Below are positions 32,427-44,164 of a stretch of DNA of 64,000 nucleotides, piece by piece. The translations under genes were made by a program, and so were the position numbers. Source of the DNA: Miscanthus floridulus (Eukaryota > Streptophyta > Magnoliopsida > Poales > Poaceae); the NCBI RefSeq assembly GCF_019320115.1, contig NC_089587.1:83739406-83803405 (forward strand), given 5' to 3'. The notes below the pieces were generated by a model. That model saw only the letters and a list, made by a program, of their open reading frames with translations. It searched no databases and had not been told where the DNA came from. Positions within the stretch are counted from its first letter, which is position 1. Each line of letters starts with the position of its first letter.

Positions 32427-35400
32427 GACGCATTAGAATGATGCCTCTCTTTCCAGGAATCTTTCCGACCTTTTTTGGGATTAGATTTTTATTTCTAGGA
32501 GCTTTGTCTTTTTCCTCGATCAATGCAAAAGCCTTTTTCGGAGTTAAAACCACTTTGGTTGTGTTCCTCATTCATCCATCTATCCCTAGGAATTTTTCTA
32601 GTATTTTTCAGAGCTTAGAGATATTTTTCGGAGCCTAAATAGTAATTTCTGATTTTCTGGAATTATTTTATTCCAAAAATCAATAATTCCCCAAAATATC
32701 TCCGCTTTCCAAAATCTCCCAACCCTTCGTGTATATATATATGCCGGCGTAGCCCTCGATGCGAGGATTCCAGAAGTACGATCAGTTTTTTAAGCCGCCA
32801 CTCGTAGCGCCGCAGATCGGACGCAAAGTTCGGCACAACTAGGTTTCCGGTGAACTTCAGGCGAGCTTTTCCATCCAAACTGTCGCGTTCTGGCATCGAT
32901 CACCACCACCACAAGGTAGATCTCATCGTCCTCTATGGCGTGGTATACTTCTTTTCGTGAATCCATCACCGTTTGACTATTTCCCCTTTGTTTTCCTTTT
33001 TCCAGTCGATTTTTTGGCAAGCTCGTCCATGGCCGGCCCTCTTCTTTGAGTTTTCCGGCCATCCCGCGCCTGCAGCCGGCCCCGTGCGCCGCCACCCGGC
33101 ATAGCCTCACCCCGCACCCTAGTTCTACGTGTCGCCGCCGGATCGCACCCCGACCCCTAGCTCCTCCGGTCGCGTGCTCCCGCGCACAGGGAGCAGGCAC
33201 CGTGCCTGCTGTGGCCGACGGCCACCGGCCGAGTGGGCCCTGCCCCGCCCCGTGTCGCCCTGGGCCGCCGCGCGGCCACGCACCACTGCTGGCCAGCTAG
33301 GCCGGCCATTCCTGAGCTCTCCATGCGAGCAGCAACTTCCATGGCCACGTACATAAACAGACAGGAAGAAGATGAGAGAGAGGTAGAAGATGATGGTATT
33401 TACGAAATTGCCACTGTTTCTTTTAATCACCGTCGTTTAATCGTTTTAGCTCCGTTTTAGTTCGTTCCAGTTGCGTTAGTTTCGTGTCGTGGAGATCTAC
33501 GCAATATCGCTATTAGTTTTCATATCACATGTTTATGAATTTATTTTATAAAAATATTAATTGTGTCTATAATTAATTAATCGCTGATTAATTAAAGTCG
33601 ATTTAGGTTTTTGATTTTGATTCGATTGCATGAGTTTCATCGCAGTGTGTGTTACATGTTAGCAGCGATGTTTAACATGTCTAATATCTTGGAAATTTAT
33701 AAGTTAAATATTAATTTGATTAAGGATTATTCAATAACTTTTAATTAAAAACAATTTAAGTTCTAATTCCGTTCTGCACCATTTAAGTTGCGTTTGGTTC
33801 GTGCTGACGTGAACTATATGTTAGGGGCAATGTTTTTCATGTCACATGTTTTTCCATATATAGCTAAATATTAAATTGATTAATATATTTGCACACTAGT
33901 TTGGAATTAAAAGCAATATAGGTGCTTAACTTTGATAATTTATACCTAAAAGTTAATATGATTAATTGTTAACTTAAAAGTGTTTCTAGAATATAATTTG
34001 ATTAGCTGAACAAGATACATATGTGATAAGTACGAGTAGATGCTGTCACATGCTTAATTCCTTCACGAAGGTAAAGTTTAATTTGTTATGTGATAACATT
34101 TATAAATAATACATGATTAGCTTTAACTCGACTTTTAAAACTAAATATGTTGTGATTAATCTAAATCAATATTGCTCATATAGTTTTTCTTAGCTAACCT
34201 AAAACAAGCTCGTAGTTGTTTCTTTTATAATATAATATAAATCTTTTGATAGTGTTTTTCTTTTAACCGTAGCTCGTTTCTTAGTGTCTCTTGCGTTCTC
34301 ATAACCATAGCATCGAGCCATTCTTGTTGTGTTACTTTTGTTTCGGCGTGTTCTACGCAGTGACGTTAGTGGTTCTCATGTTACTCAAATGTGTTTTGGC
34401 AATTAAAAAGTTAATTGTATTAATACTATCACTTGCATCATTTTCAGAATATAAAGTCAATATAGGTTTTATACTACGCTCTTTCTTAAGCAATGAATCA
34501 AGTTGATTAATGAAAATATCTACATGTGTTTCTACAGTTAAAATAAGTTAAATGGATAGGTTTTATTTTCCGTTGCACTGAAAATCCTTCGATGGTCGCT
34601 TTTTCGTCGAATCGCATATAGTGTGTCTTTTGCGTCTGTGTGTTCGTAGCGATGCGTAGAATCATATTTCAAACTCTTTTACTTATTTTTCTATGATTGG
34701 TGTATTGTTCTGATATAGATGCAATTGTATGCTATGCATGTATGTGTATGGATGTTGTGTGGTGTTCTACGAATACGTCCAGTCGGTGAGATACATGTGG
34801 TGATCCAGAAGAAGAAGAAGGACGTTGAAGATTAAAGCTTACCGAAGGATCGGTGTGTAAGGCAAGTGTACCAAAGGCCCCTTGTTACCTATGAACTATT
34901 ACCATTCATATTCATGCATGTGTTTAATTTGAAATACCTTTAAGGACTTTACCTAGATGATTACTTGTACCACATATCTTTGATACCTGGGGTTTTTGGG
35001 TAGGCATTTTGGATAGATGCTGCAGCGCTTAACATAAAATAATTGTTAAACGTAACTAAAGGCTATATACAATGTGATAAAATGGAGCTTTTTAGCAACA
35101 GGTAGGGGGCTAGAGTACAGGGTTGAGTACTCTAGTGCCTCTCCATAAGGACTTAATCCTAAAGCGGTAACCCAGGAGGTTCCGTACAACCCCGAGTGTC
35201 ATATGGCTCTGTCTTTAACCTGTTAACTAGATTGTACTAGCTCGTCTGTAGCTCCAGTAAGGGTAAGAGGGTATCTTTCCTTTTTCTGCTAGGGTATGTA
35301 TCGTGCTACGATGCCCATGTGTGCCACTCCTTTGTAGCTACGACTTGTTAGTGCAACTAGCTAAGGGTTTCATAGTGAAACCATGCCACACTTCCTAGGT

Positions 35401-36037
35401 AGAGGTGTAGTGGGCCTTGCAAACCCCAGCATTGGGAATCATGGCTTGGTGGATAAAGATATACAATTTCTGTAGAAATATTTAACCTATTATAACAGTC
35501 GTGCTCACGGATACGAGCGGTCTGGATCCTTCAAGATTAGTGGTTACTGTGGATGGTGGATGGCTGGGAATTGAGATAAACTTGACTATACTTTAATATC
35601 ACTTGGGAATTGGGATTGTTCACTAAAGTAGTGATATAGGATGCTAAAACTTAATCAACTAAAATTACGAACCACAGTCAAACAGTGTCAAGCCTTTTTG
35701 AGCCTCATAGATCCCTTTGATATACTTGCTAAGCATGGTGAGCTTACACTTGCTTTACATCCAATGAAAATCCCGGATGGGTACCAGATTGCTAGTTTGG
35801 AGGAGTTAGGCTTGTGGTCAACCAGTCAGTCGTCCCTATGGATTTAGAGTCTTCGCCTGAAGATCGGAGTTGTCATTCCGCTATCTATACTCTGAGGTTA
35901 TATCCTTTATACTTATATGTTATGTATTTAAGCATTGTCTATTGATATTAACCTTATTTGTGGCTATATGTGAGATTTGACTTCCTAGGCTCACATATAG
36001 TGTGTATCTGGTTTTGTCTTTAAAACTAGGTGCGACA
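32427..36037 (+). repeat. Right part of the E3 LTR
   Basis: Resumes after the E4 target duplication with CATTAGAATGATGCCTCTC and runs to GTGCGACA at 36037. It matches 11127-14449 of the solo LTR except in the GC-rich block 33030-33340. A TATA-like TATATATATATG is near 32733. Apparent open frames at 32790-33460 come from the GC-rich block and I do not call them genes. The rest is A/T-rich with no coding signal. Confidence 0.85.
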
Positions 36038-36040
36038 AAG

Positions 36041-36052
36041 TGGTATCAGAGC
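36041..36052 (+). other. tRNA-Met-type primer-binding site of E3
   Basis: TGGTATCAGAGC follows the LTR end (36037) after AAG. It is the well-known complement of the 3' end of initiator methionine tRNA. It proves that the long repeat ending at 36037 is a 5' LTR on the plus strand. Confidence 0.9.
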
Positions 36053-37294
36053 AATGCTGACTGTAGGACGCAAGCCTAGTTAGCACTGGTCGTTTCTAAA
36101 AAACTATTTTACTATAAAACTTTTTCCCCACCTCCTTGACTCATTGAATTGAATATTTCCAATCCTTGTTCTATTGTCTCCCCTCCTTGATAGCTCCCTT
36201 TGAGCTATACTCTCTTATCTCCATGAGTTATTGTTCTTGATCTCTTGCAAACTTTCTAGTCTCACCTCTATTCAAATTACCGAAGCCCTGATAAGAAAGT
36301 TTCCCCTTAAGAATGCCTACCAAGTAGCTAGAAGGAACGATTAGTAACGAGCTTCTATTTCATGTTTGAATGGTTTATATTTGTGTAATGGTTGAGTTGG
36401 ATCTTTGTAATGAGTGCAGTGAATTTGTGGGTTATGCTCACAATTTCATTTATATTAAAGGTTTAAGGTATAAGGGATAAGGAAATAAATAGTCTGGGTT
36501 CTCTTTCTCTTGTTTCCTGCTTTCTATCTTTCGGAGCAGTCTGACTTCTATGGCCTATGTCTCCAACCTCTGGGCTACCAAAAAAATTCTGAGAAAATTC
36601 TAGGTGAATGCAGACTTCAAGATTTTTCTTTTCCCGCAAGATTCACCTTGATAGATATTCTGGTTTGGGAAATATGAAAATCACAAGGCGATACATCTGC
36701 GATGTCTGGAATCTGCAATAGTTTCTGTTGAGCAAACATTTCGACCAAGTTAACTGCAGAATCTGAAGGAGTGGTCTAAAATAAAGATGTGGGGAATTTT
36801 ATAAGCTTTCCAACGGTTTAAGATGCAACTTTCTTGGATAAACGGAACTCGAGATATGGATGTTTTTCTGTGCTGCTGTTTTCTATCTAGGGAAGGATCA
36901 ATTTTTCTTATTCCTATCTATGTCCACAAGCTCTCTAGGATGTCAGATGATGATAATACACCTTGAAGAAAGTTACATGTTGGATGTTGGTGCCCCTATC
37001 CCATCTCTTCTTAAGGGGGGTAGCCAAGCTAAGAGTGTTGCGAGTTGGTGAACCACAAGGAGTTTGGATCTACGTCAAGATTGATCTTCGAGCTAGCTAT
37101 GGTTGGGAGTTCAATCTTCACGTGCCTAGGATATAGACAGTTGCAAGAATGCTCAAGACTAAGATTAACTCTTGAAAACAATTGGATTGGTTTTGATTTC
37201 TATTTAAAGCTCTTTCCTTGAAATGAAATCTTCAAAAGATGTTGGAAAATGAATTAACAACCTTTTGATTCAAGAACTTTGAAAACGGCTCAGA
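36053..37294 (+). other. Internal leader of E3, no gene seen
   Basis: A/T-rich sequence after the primer site. No gag or pol motif can be read. Segments such as GCTTTCCAACGGTTTAAGATG (about 36806) are of a kind often seen in gypsy untranslated regions. It ends where the TRIM fragment begins at about 37295. Confidence 0.5.
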
Positions 37295-37975
37295 CCCATG
37301 TCCGCGCCCCTGGCCCGCACGCGCCCGTGGCCGCGAAGGTCGGCTCTGATACCATTTGTAACGCCCCAGAGTCCAAATGGCTCAGATCCACTCTGCACGC
37401 TGAGCAAACCACGCCTACCACCATCCCACTTACGCTTTCGTCCTTGCTTCGCGTAAAAGGATTAACCCGGGGATGGTGGGATGGAATCTAGAAGCCTTAT
37501 ATGTTGGTCTATCCCACCTTTAACAACCAAGGTGGGACTAAACTCTCCACAATATCTCATTAACTTGCATATGGGCCACTATGGGCCAAATTCCAAACTA
37601 GACCGGATGTCACATACACCCCCCTCAAAGGAACCGACGTCCTCGTCGGCCCAACACACCCACAACCGGGCAAACGATGACTAGGAACGTTCCCTCTTAG
37701 CACACACAACCATGCGCCTAGTGTCGGCACGTGCCATGCCGTGCACCCCGTAGGGCCTACACGCGCAATGAACCCCATGTCCGCGTCCCTGGCCCGCACG
37801 CACCCGTGGCCACGAAGGTCGGCTCTGATACCATTTGTAACGCCTAGAGTCCAAATGGCTCAGATCCACTATGCACGCTGAGCAAACCACACCTACCACC
37901 ATCCCACTTACGCTTTCATACTCGCTTCGCCTAAAAGGATTAACCCAAGGATGGTGGGATGAAATCTAGAAGCCT
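37295..37975 (-). mobile_element. Tandem TRIM-like miniature LTR retrotransposon
   Basis: A repeat with a period of about 480 bp: CATGTCCGCG...TGTAACGCC occurs at 37295 and 37777. The complete LTR is 37357-37614 (258 bp). In minus orientation it runs TGTGACATCC to GGGGCGTTACA. On one side is the methionine primer site (37342-37354, minus TGGTATCAGAGCC), on the other a polypurine tract (37615-37630, minus TTTGAGGGGGGTGTA). A second LTR starts at 37836 and is cut at about 37975. So the order is internal, LTR, internal, LTR, as in tandem TRIMs sharing an LTR. The internal part (about 220 bp) encodes nothing. Both ends are truncated. Confidence 0.75.
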
Positions 37976-38178
37976 CATTCCAATCTACCATGTAGCTAGG
38001 AGCACCAGCCCCTGTAACCGAGCATACGAATACAAGAAGAAGTAGTAACTAGACATACTACTTTTACTCGCTTCCTAGGGGCCTAAACTAGTATAAATCT
38101 TTGTGTCTCGTATGCAACCATCTAGATCAATCTACACGATCACGTTGCTAGGCACTGCTAGAGCTAAACAATCCGACA
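37972..38178 (+). repeat. 3' LTR remnant of E2
   Basis: GCCTCATTCCAATCTACC to CGACA matches E2 LTR positions 10176-10379. It is joined to the TRIM LTR with a shared GCCT at the junction (37972-37975). The first 288 bp of the LTR and the preceding E2 internal sequence are gone. Confidence 0.85.
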
Positions 38179-38365
38179 CCTTCCTCATGATGCTAATGGC
38201 CCAATCGTCTCTATTTCCAAAGGGATCCACTAGAGCTTCATCTTGATTCACCATGGGCATGGCGTCATCCTCCTTCACCACAGGCACAGCGTCATCCTCC
38301 TTCAACCTAGGCATGGTGTCATCCTCCACCCATGCGTGCTTTGTAGAAGGCTCGCCCTTCACCAT
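38179..38365 (-). pseudogene. N-terminal half of the H minus-strand gene, copy A
   Basis: Starts MVKGEPSTKHAWVEDD at 38363-38365 and continues with three repeats of an EDDAxPxV-type motif, then DEALVDPFGNRDDWAI. It ends at the E2 target duplication. The remainder of the gene is at 9473-9887. Copy B at 44165-44707 has two such acidic repeats rather than three, so repeat number varies between copies. Confidence 0.55.
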
Positions 38366-39901
38366 GGTGGTGGCTAAGAGTAAAGTAGGTTTGGAGAAGG
38401 CAACCGCACGTTCCTGGCGATTTTAGATCTGCAGTGGGAATGGGAGGGATCGGGAAAGGAAGGAAAACAAGTGGTGTTGCAGAAGAGATCATGGCGGTTA
38501 ATATATCACTACTACAGAGGAGCCATTGGTGGTTTTTTGGAACAAAGAGAAGCCATTGGTGTTAAAATGTTACTGCACACGCAAGAAAGTCTGACCTCTG
38601 TAGGTTTGAACGCATCTGACACACTGCATAGACCTTAGCTTACTTTACAAACAAGTTAAAGTTGCTACAAAATAATGACAACATCCATCCAAGAGGAAAT
38701 TAACTTGCCTCGATTTAATGTAGAATGGAGGAGCCATAGCTATTGACTTTTGCTGTGAACACAAGAAAGTCCGCCCGCTGCATATTTAATCTCGTAGGAC
38801 AGTATAGAGTGTCATAGTCTACCCCTCGACTATCGTGTCTGCTTGGATTGGAGTGAAATAAGTATAGAAAAGACCAATCACAACTGCACCAAGCATTCAA
38901 GTCTCAAGCATGTCATGGTAGTCAAAAGCTCTTTTTCACGATTCACTTGTTGTGACTAGCTTTCCTGCCGTCCGCCATCTCCCTTGATGACGACGCTCCC
39001 GGTGTGCTCCACTTTGTCATCATCATAGGCTATGTTGCCTCCTCTACTCTTGCTGGCCCACGTCGCGTGTGAGTCTCAAGTATTGTTGTGCTCCCGCTCG
39101 CCGTCCATCGAGGACTTGTCCGAGTGAACTATAACAGCAGAGACAAGGGGCGAGAGACATGGTATGGACTAATAACACAACTAATTGGATAATTATTAAA
39201 AAATATTGGGTACTCTTGGAGATGTTCTAAGCACCCAATCTTGAAGAACGAGCACCTCACAAACTTGAAGCACCCCCAATCGAGTATGGAGCCCCTGAAC
39301 AGGAGAGAACCAGATGATTATAGATCTTCTATTAAAACAAGATCTAGAAGAAGATCTGCAATCATAAAGGTCAAACTACTGTTTAATGACAGCACCTTGC
39401 AAAGAATGGAGAAGGAGCACCTCGCAAAACTTGCACCAACATCTCAATGAGGTGCTTTATATTCCATAATCTTGCTACCTCTGAGGATCGAGGGATGCAG
39501 ATCTGCATCTTGATGCTCAAGTGCAACAAGATTATGGAATCTAAAGCATCCAATCTTGAAGTCCTTCTCCAAACACTAGCATCCCTGTGAGGTGCTTTAT
39601 CTCCATCTTGAGAGGTGCAAGGAGGAAGACAAAGCACCTCTAGGCGATGAAGAAAGATGATTGGCTCACGAGTGTGTGGATTCAAGAGTGTGTGGATTGA
39701 GCCCAAGAGGTGCATCTAGACCTGGGTTAAATAGGCCTACCGAAGATGGAGAAGTGCAAGTAATGGTGATGAAAGTAGTTGGGAAATAACTCATGCTGAC
39801 TTTACCGTTGATAGACCAAATCTTTATCTTGCCTTGCCCTAGAGTCCCTATGATGGTCTGAGCATTGTAAATCTGACCGAGCCAGACACATCTCACTCTT
39901 C
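38366..39901. other. H mosaic, non-coding, with duplicated blocks
   Basis: 38366-38715 matches copy B (44708-45055). 38817-38968 matches 39902-40055 (TCTGCTTGGATTGGA, CATTCAAGTCTCAAGCATGTC). 38969-39130 is a diverged copy of about 6555-6745, followed at 39131 by ACAGCAGAGACAAGGGG, which also occurs at 8340. So a 1.6 kb stretch of the 6.5-8.4 kb region is missing from this copy. I see no gene. Confidence 0.55.
39453..39552. repeat. Short foldback
   Basis: AGGTGCTTTATATTCCATAA at about 39451 is inverted at about 39527-39552 (CAAGATTATGGAATCTAAAGC). Arms are about 25 bp with a loop of about 45 bp. It may be a miniature inverted-repeat element or a chance foldback; no target duplication was identified. 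Confidence 0.35.
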
Positions 39902-41160
39902 AGTCTGCCCCTCGACTGCTATGACTGCTTGGATTGGAATCAATTAAGTATAGGAAAGACCTATCACAACTACACCAGACATTCAAGTCTCAAGCATGTC
40001 AGAAGCTCTTTTTCTCGATTCACTTCTTGTGACCAGCTTTCCTACCGTATTCACTTCACTCTAATATTTTACTGTGCTCATAAGAAAGTCCAAATGTGGC
40101 ACATTTCATATCGTCGAACATTATATAGTACAGAGCTATGAGTAAAACTATTGCCTACGGAGTGCACTCGGTCACAACATTTGTATCAGTAGTAGTAGTC
40201 ATGAGTGGATTTCCCCTTCCGTCGATTGACACTAACTGAAATCATGCTTACAGATGGCAACTAGTTACCATACCACGGATGTGTACTCTACAACAAACGA
40301 TCATAACTTTTCCCCCGACCATGTCCATCTAGTATATTCGACAAAATGACATTTACCTGTTTCTTGTAAACCATATGCTCACCTGATAGTCCAAGCAGCA
40401 TAAATTTGAATGGGCTGGACATGTAACTACTTTCAATTTTATTTATTTCTTTAGGAATTCAAGGAATGTATTCGTACAAAATAGGTTTCCTTGTATAATG
40501 TGAGATGTGTCTAGCCCGGACAGATTTATAATGCTCGGACTTTCTTGCGTGTGCTGTAAAATTTGAATAGCTATGTGGCTCCTCCGTTAGGCATTACATC
40601 GACGCGAGACTTGATCGGATGAATTCTGTTATGCATGCTTACCATACTACAGATCAGAAAGAGAATAGAAAGAAACCTGCAGGCAAAACTAACCACTGTC
40701 GGCGGTTCTTAAATATAAAATCCAACTGCCAACTATAATCCAAAAAGAAGGAAACTACATATTTTTACACACATATACCTTTACTATTGACATATTTCTA
40801 CTTGTATTGGAGAATCAATGTTTTGCATGACATAAACACAATTAGGGTGGAAATATAGCCAAAAGGCGCAACTCCGAAAGTGTAAACGCATCATCCGCGC
40901 CAAGGAAGATAAAGAAGGGCCATGCAAGTTACACATCTGGGACAAACACTGGCGTAGCAATGGACCAGCCCACCTCAAGAACCGACCACGCGAAGACGGT
41001 GGCAAGAGGGGCCAGCCCTAGTACGGCCACACCAGGGGTGCGCCCGCACCCCCACCACCACCTCTTGGGCCCAGCTTTCTCCAGCGGTTGCATGGCGGCA
41101 TGCAAAGGCGGTCTACGGCAGTTTCCTATTTTATTAGCACCAGAACCGACCATGCCAAGG

Positions 41161-41170
41161 CTATAAATAG
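41161..41170 (+). promoter_or_regulatory. TATA box of E5
   Basis: CTATAAATAG followed by ATGGGGAAGGCTCTCAC, the core-promoter pattern of an LTR. It lies about 465 bp from the E5 start. The downstream leader (41200-41457) is A/T-rich. Confidence 0.5.
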
Positions 41171-41457
41171 ATGGGGAAGGCTCTCACACCACACACACCC
41201 TCCACTTGTATCTTTTTACTATTTTAGTAGTGTTTGGAGCTAGGCAAGAATCTTGTGAAGAGCTTGGACATCTAGAAGGAATCTTGGTATGATCAATATG
41301 AAGAGTTCTTCTATGTTCTTGTTCTTATCTTATCAATATAGTTATGTGTTGGTGTTTATTAACATGTCACTTGTTTGAAGTACTTAGCCACCTATTATAA
41401 ACCTATATCTCCTAACTTTTCTAGGTTGTCATCCCTAGTGATGATGCTAGAGATATG

Positions 41458-42941
41458 TGTTGGTACTACATAGTATTACTACTAGAATAACACTAAGCAG
41501 TTCTTTATTAATGTATGTGACTAGAGAGAATATATAAATCTATAAATGAAAAGTATCCGCAAGCGCATAGATAATATACCATTGTAGCATTTTACCCGAG
41601 AGTATTCCAGGTATCGTTATTTATATTTTTACCACTAGAAAGGTCTAGCATGGATATGTATTGATAACTTATACTATTGAAGGAGAAACAAACCATAGCC
41701 AATACTCTACTTACAACAAGGATAAGTGATAAGTCATAAGATAATATATATATATGATAAGTAATGATAATAATAAATCACTTAGAGCACTCCTTTCTAT
41801 GGCATTAGCATGGTCAGGTAGAATATTAGAGGAATAATTCCTAAGCCATTCTTAATTACAAGTCAAAGCATATATTTAATTAGTGCAATTATACCTAGTA
41901 ATCATGGCTAAGATCATCATCATATCTACACATAAGGGACATTACTAAGGAAGATTGAGGGCAGAGCTCGTTCTACCTTCATAATCGGACCCTATGTGCA
42001 CCTATATTCGGGAAGTGGACTACAAAGGACTCAACGAGAGTGTCACATCCACGATCTACCACATGACCTAGAATATAGGGTGTATCCGCGGTAAACAACA
42101 TATAAGCACCACGCTTACACAATGTCGACCACCCACCCCGTGTACATCAGAGTGAGCGCTATACAAACTTATGCATAAACAAAATGATAAACTAGCTATA
42201 CTAAATATATAATCAAAGTAGACATTGAACATCATAATGAAGAACATGAATAATATGAATACTGAGATTGTCATAACAATTGTAACTATCATATAAAAAT
42301 AATGGAGAAACAAAAGAGAGAGGGGTACAAACTTTATACCAAACCACGCTCTTGACAAGATCGGGAATCCAAGCGAAGTCCTACTTGCCTCTCTCTAGAT
42401 CTATCCTAACTAGCTATCCTATGGAGGAGGAGGAGCTATGAGGAGATTAGGGTTTTTGTCTTCAAATGACTTGATGACTTATCTACCTCGGGAGAGAGGT
42501 AGGAGCTAGATTATATAGCCCTGAGGGTCCAACGTGAGCCCTTGGATCAAACCGACTTAAGCAACGGCCTAGATGCATCATCAAAGGCGGTAGGAGACCG
42601 CCATATGAAGCTGGCTGATAGGTGGGCCCAGGGGGGGCCAGACAGCCCCATCTGTAGGCCAGGCAGCCCCACCTATTAGGGGGTGGCCTTCTGCTTTGGT
42701 GATGTGGCTTCTAGACCCTTCTAGATTCTTTCCACGTAGGTACCACGGTGGAACTCTGTATTTTCCTTTAACGATTAGGTTCTCCTTGGCGGTTTTCTGA
42801 TTAAACCCTGCTGAAAACACAGATTCACCAAAACTCATGGAATTTATTAGTTTAAACCCCTAAACCTTCATTGGTGATTATATTTATGCCCTTATGCATG
42901 TTTAATTGATGGTTTAAATTGGTTGTTAACTACCGTCAACA
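41458..42941 (-). mobile_element. Nested LTR-like block inside E5 (1484 bp)
   Basis: Plus-strand ends TGTTGGTACTAC and ACCGTCAACA, so in minus orientation it runs TGTTGACGGTAGTTAACAACC to CCAACA. Its interior has CCGCAAGCGCATAG and GAGTATTCCAGGTATCG, motifs I associate with grass gypsy LTRs. Flanks are ATATG and TTAAG, which do not form a duplication. I therefore call it a probable solo LTR with uncertain limits. No gene inside. Confidence 0.45.
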
Positions 42942-44164
42942 TTAAGTTATAGAATTAGAGCAAGGTTCTTATGTTATTCATTTAGCATATGAAACTTTAT
43001 GCTTAGTCTTTCATACAACATACATGTTTAGACCAAGACCTAAGTTGAGGTGGTGAGTTCTACTTTAAGTTAGTTTTGGTCATTATTTTCTTGCGGGTTC
43101 ATCGTCCATCCCCGTGGAGGATGCTCTAGTAGAGGACTCCTAAAAAAGATAGATGTTCCTGGCCAACGCTAGAGTAGTAACTGATAGTGTAGATGTGGTT
43201 TCTAAGCTATCCGTTACCTTCATTTGCCTCATTCCCCATGGTTGAGGGGTAGGCGGCAGGTGGTGATAGCCCTATTCGTCCCTTGTAATCCCCCATGTTC
43301 GGGTTCGACGTAGAGCTAGAAGCCAGAGGTACTTGGCAGACTAAGTATAAGCTGGTGCCCGAAGTAAGTTTATAGTGACCAAAGCTATCTTAACTTAGGA
43401 TCTCTACCCTTAGAAATTCATATATTTGTATGATCATCTGCTCATCTTAACATAGTTATACAAGATAAGCCTGCTCCTGTTAGGTATATTCTTTTATTGT
43501 TTATTCTTCCTTTCATCTTTATCCTTTAGATTGGCTTGAGTGTGTGTGTGTCACACTATCCAATATTTATCCTGGCTTACCCTATTATGAACTTTGGTCT
43601 ATTATACGTTCATGTTATCTTGATCATATCCCTACTAGAGACTTTTATACCATGCCTTCCTTTGGGAAAATATAAATGAACGATAACTGAATACTTCCAG
43701 GTGAAATGCTACAACGATATATCTGAGCGCTTGTAGAATATTTCTGGATGTGTTCAGAAATATCATCATGGCATTTCTGGTGCCATTGCTAGGAAACACA
43801 AATCCTAGTAGTGATGGTAAGAAACACCAACACCAACAGCGGCTAGAAACTGGCTACCAAATGACCAAAGGACCTGATCTATACACCATGCTCAATAGAG
43901 TTTAACCCACCTAATTAATACAAAGTTCAATAATATAGTAAACATAGACATGAAAATAAGACTTCACAAATCAAAACCTCTGTACATTTGAACACGTCCG
44001 ACATAAAATGCAAGGGAAGATACATAAGGAAAAGTAACAACATAAGGAAAGAGTAACAACATGTACTCCCTCCGTACTCCCAACATAAGGAAGATACATC
44101 TAATGCAACGTGAGATACATCAAATGCAACATGAGATACATCAAATAGAACTTTATTTACTCCT

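Larger units (their letters stand above)
20679..37294 (+). mobile_element. E3: gypsy-type retrotransposon with long LTR, 5' half only
   Basis: The LTR starts TGTAGCACCCTAAAATTAGC at 20679, is interrupted by E4 at 20930-32426, and ends GACA at 36037. A tRNA-Met-type primer site begins at 36041. Net LTR length is about 3.86 kb. About 1.25 kb of internal sequence follows (36053-37294), with no recognisable gag or pol, before a TRIM fragment. No 3' LTR is present, so the element is truncated. The related solo LTR is at 10813-14449. Confidence 0.75.
9888..38178 (+). mobile_element. E2: Ty3/gypsy retrotransposon, pol-deleted, heavily nested
   Basis: Left LTR begins TGTCAGAG at 9888. The right LTR remnant ends CGACA at 38178. 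Flanking 5-bp sequences ACTTC (9883-9887) and CCTTC (38179-38183) match at four of five bases, and the H sequence resumes without loss compared with copy B near 44540. Inside are gag and protease (10432-16250), an antisense coiled-coil gene (18540-20678), and later insertions: solo LTRs at 10813-14449 and 16552-18298, E3 with E4 inside it, and a TRIM. RT, RNase H and integrase are not found. Most of the 3' LTR and the 3' internal sequence were deleted at a junction near 37972. Confidence 0.8.
40697..43838 (+). mobile_element. E5: LTR retrotransposon fragment with Asp-type primer site
   Basis: Starts TGTCGGCGGTTCTT at 40697 within H copy B. It has a promoter-like CTATAAATAGATGGGG at 41161 and an LTR end ATCATGGCA near 43773. 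A primer-like TGGTGCCATTGCTAGGAAA at 43778-43796 resembles the tRNA-Asp-type sites of Athila-like elements. Only about 45 bp of internal sequence follow before H resumes at about 43839. The 5-bp flanks do not match, so the element is truncated or rearranged. A second LTR-like block is nested at 41458-42941. The GC-rich stretch 40960-41166 encodes nothing I can support. Confidence 0.5.

Noticed and set aside
36041..36052. TGGTATCAGAGC as part of a tRNA gene
   Set aside because: Only the primer-site complement is present, directly after an LTR. No cloverleaf can be drawn from the flanks.
40695..43841. E5 as a CACTA element (starts CACTGTCGG, ends CCAACAGCG)
   Set aside because: The 3-bp flanks ACC and GCT do not match, no sub-terminal repeats are present, and a TATA box and tRNA primer site point to an LTR.
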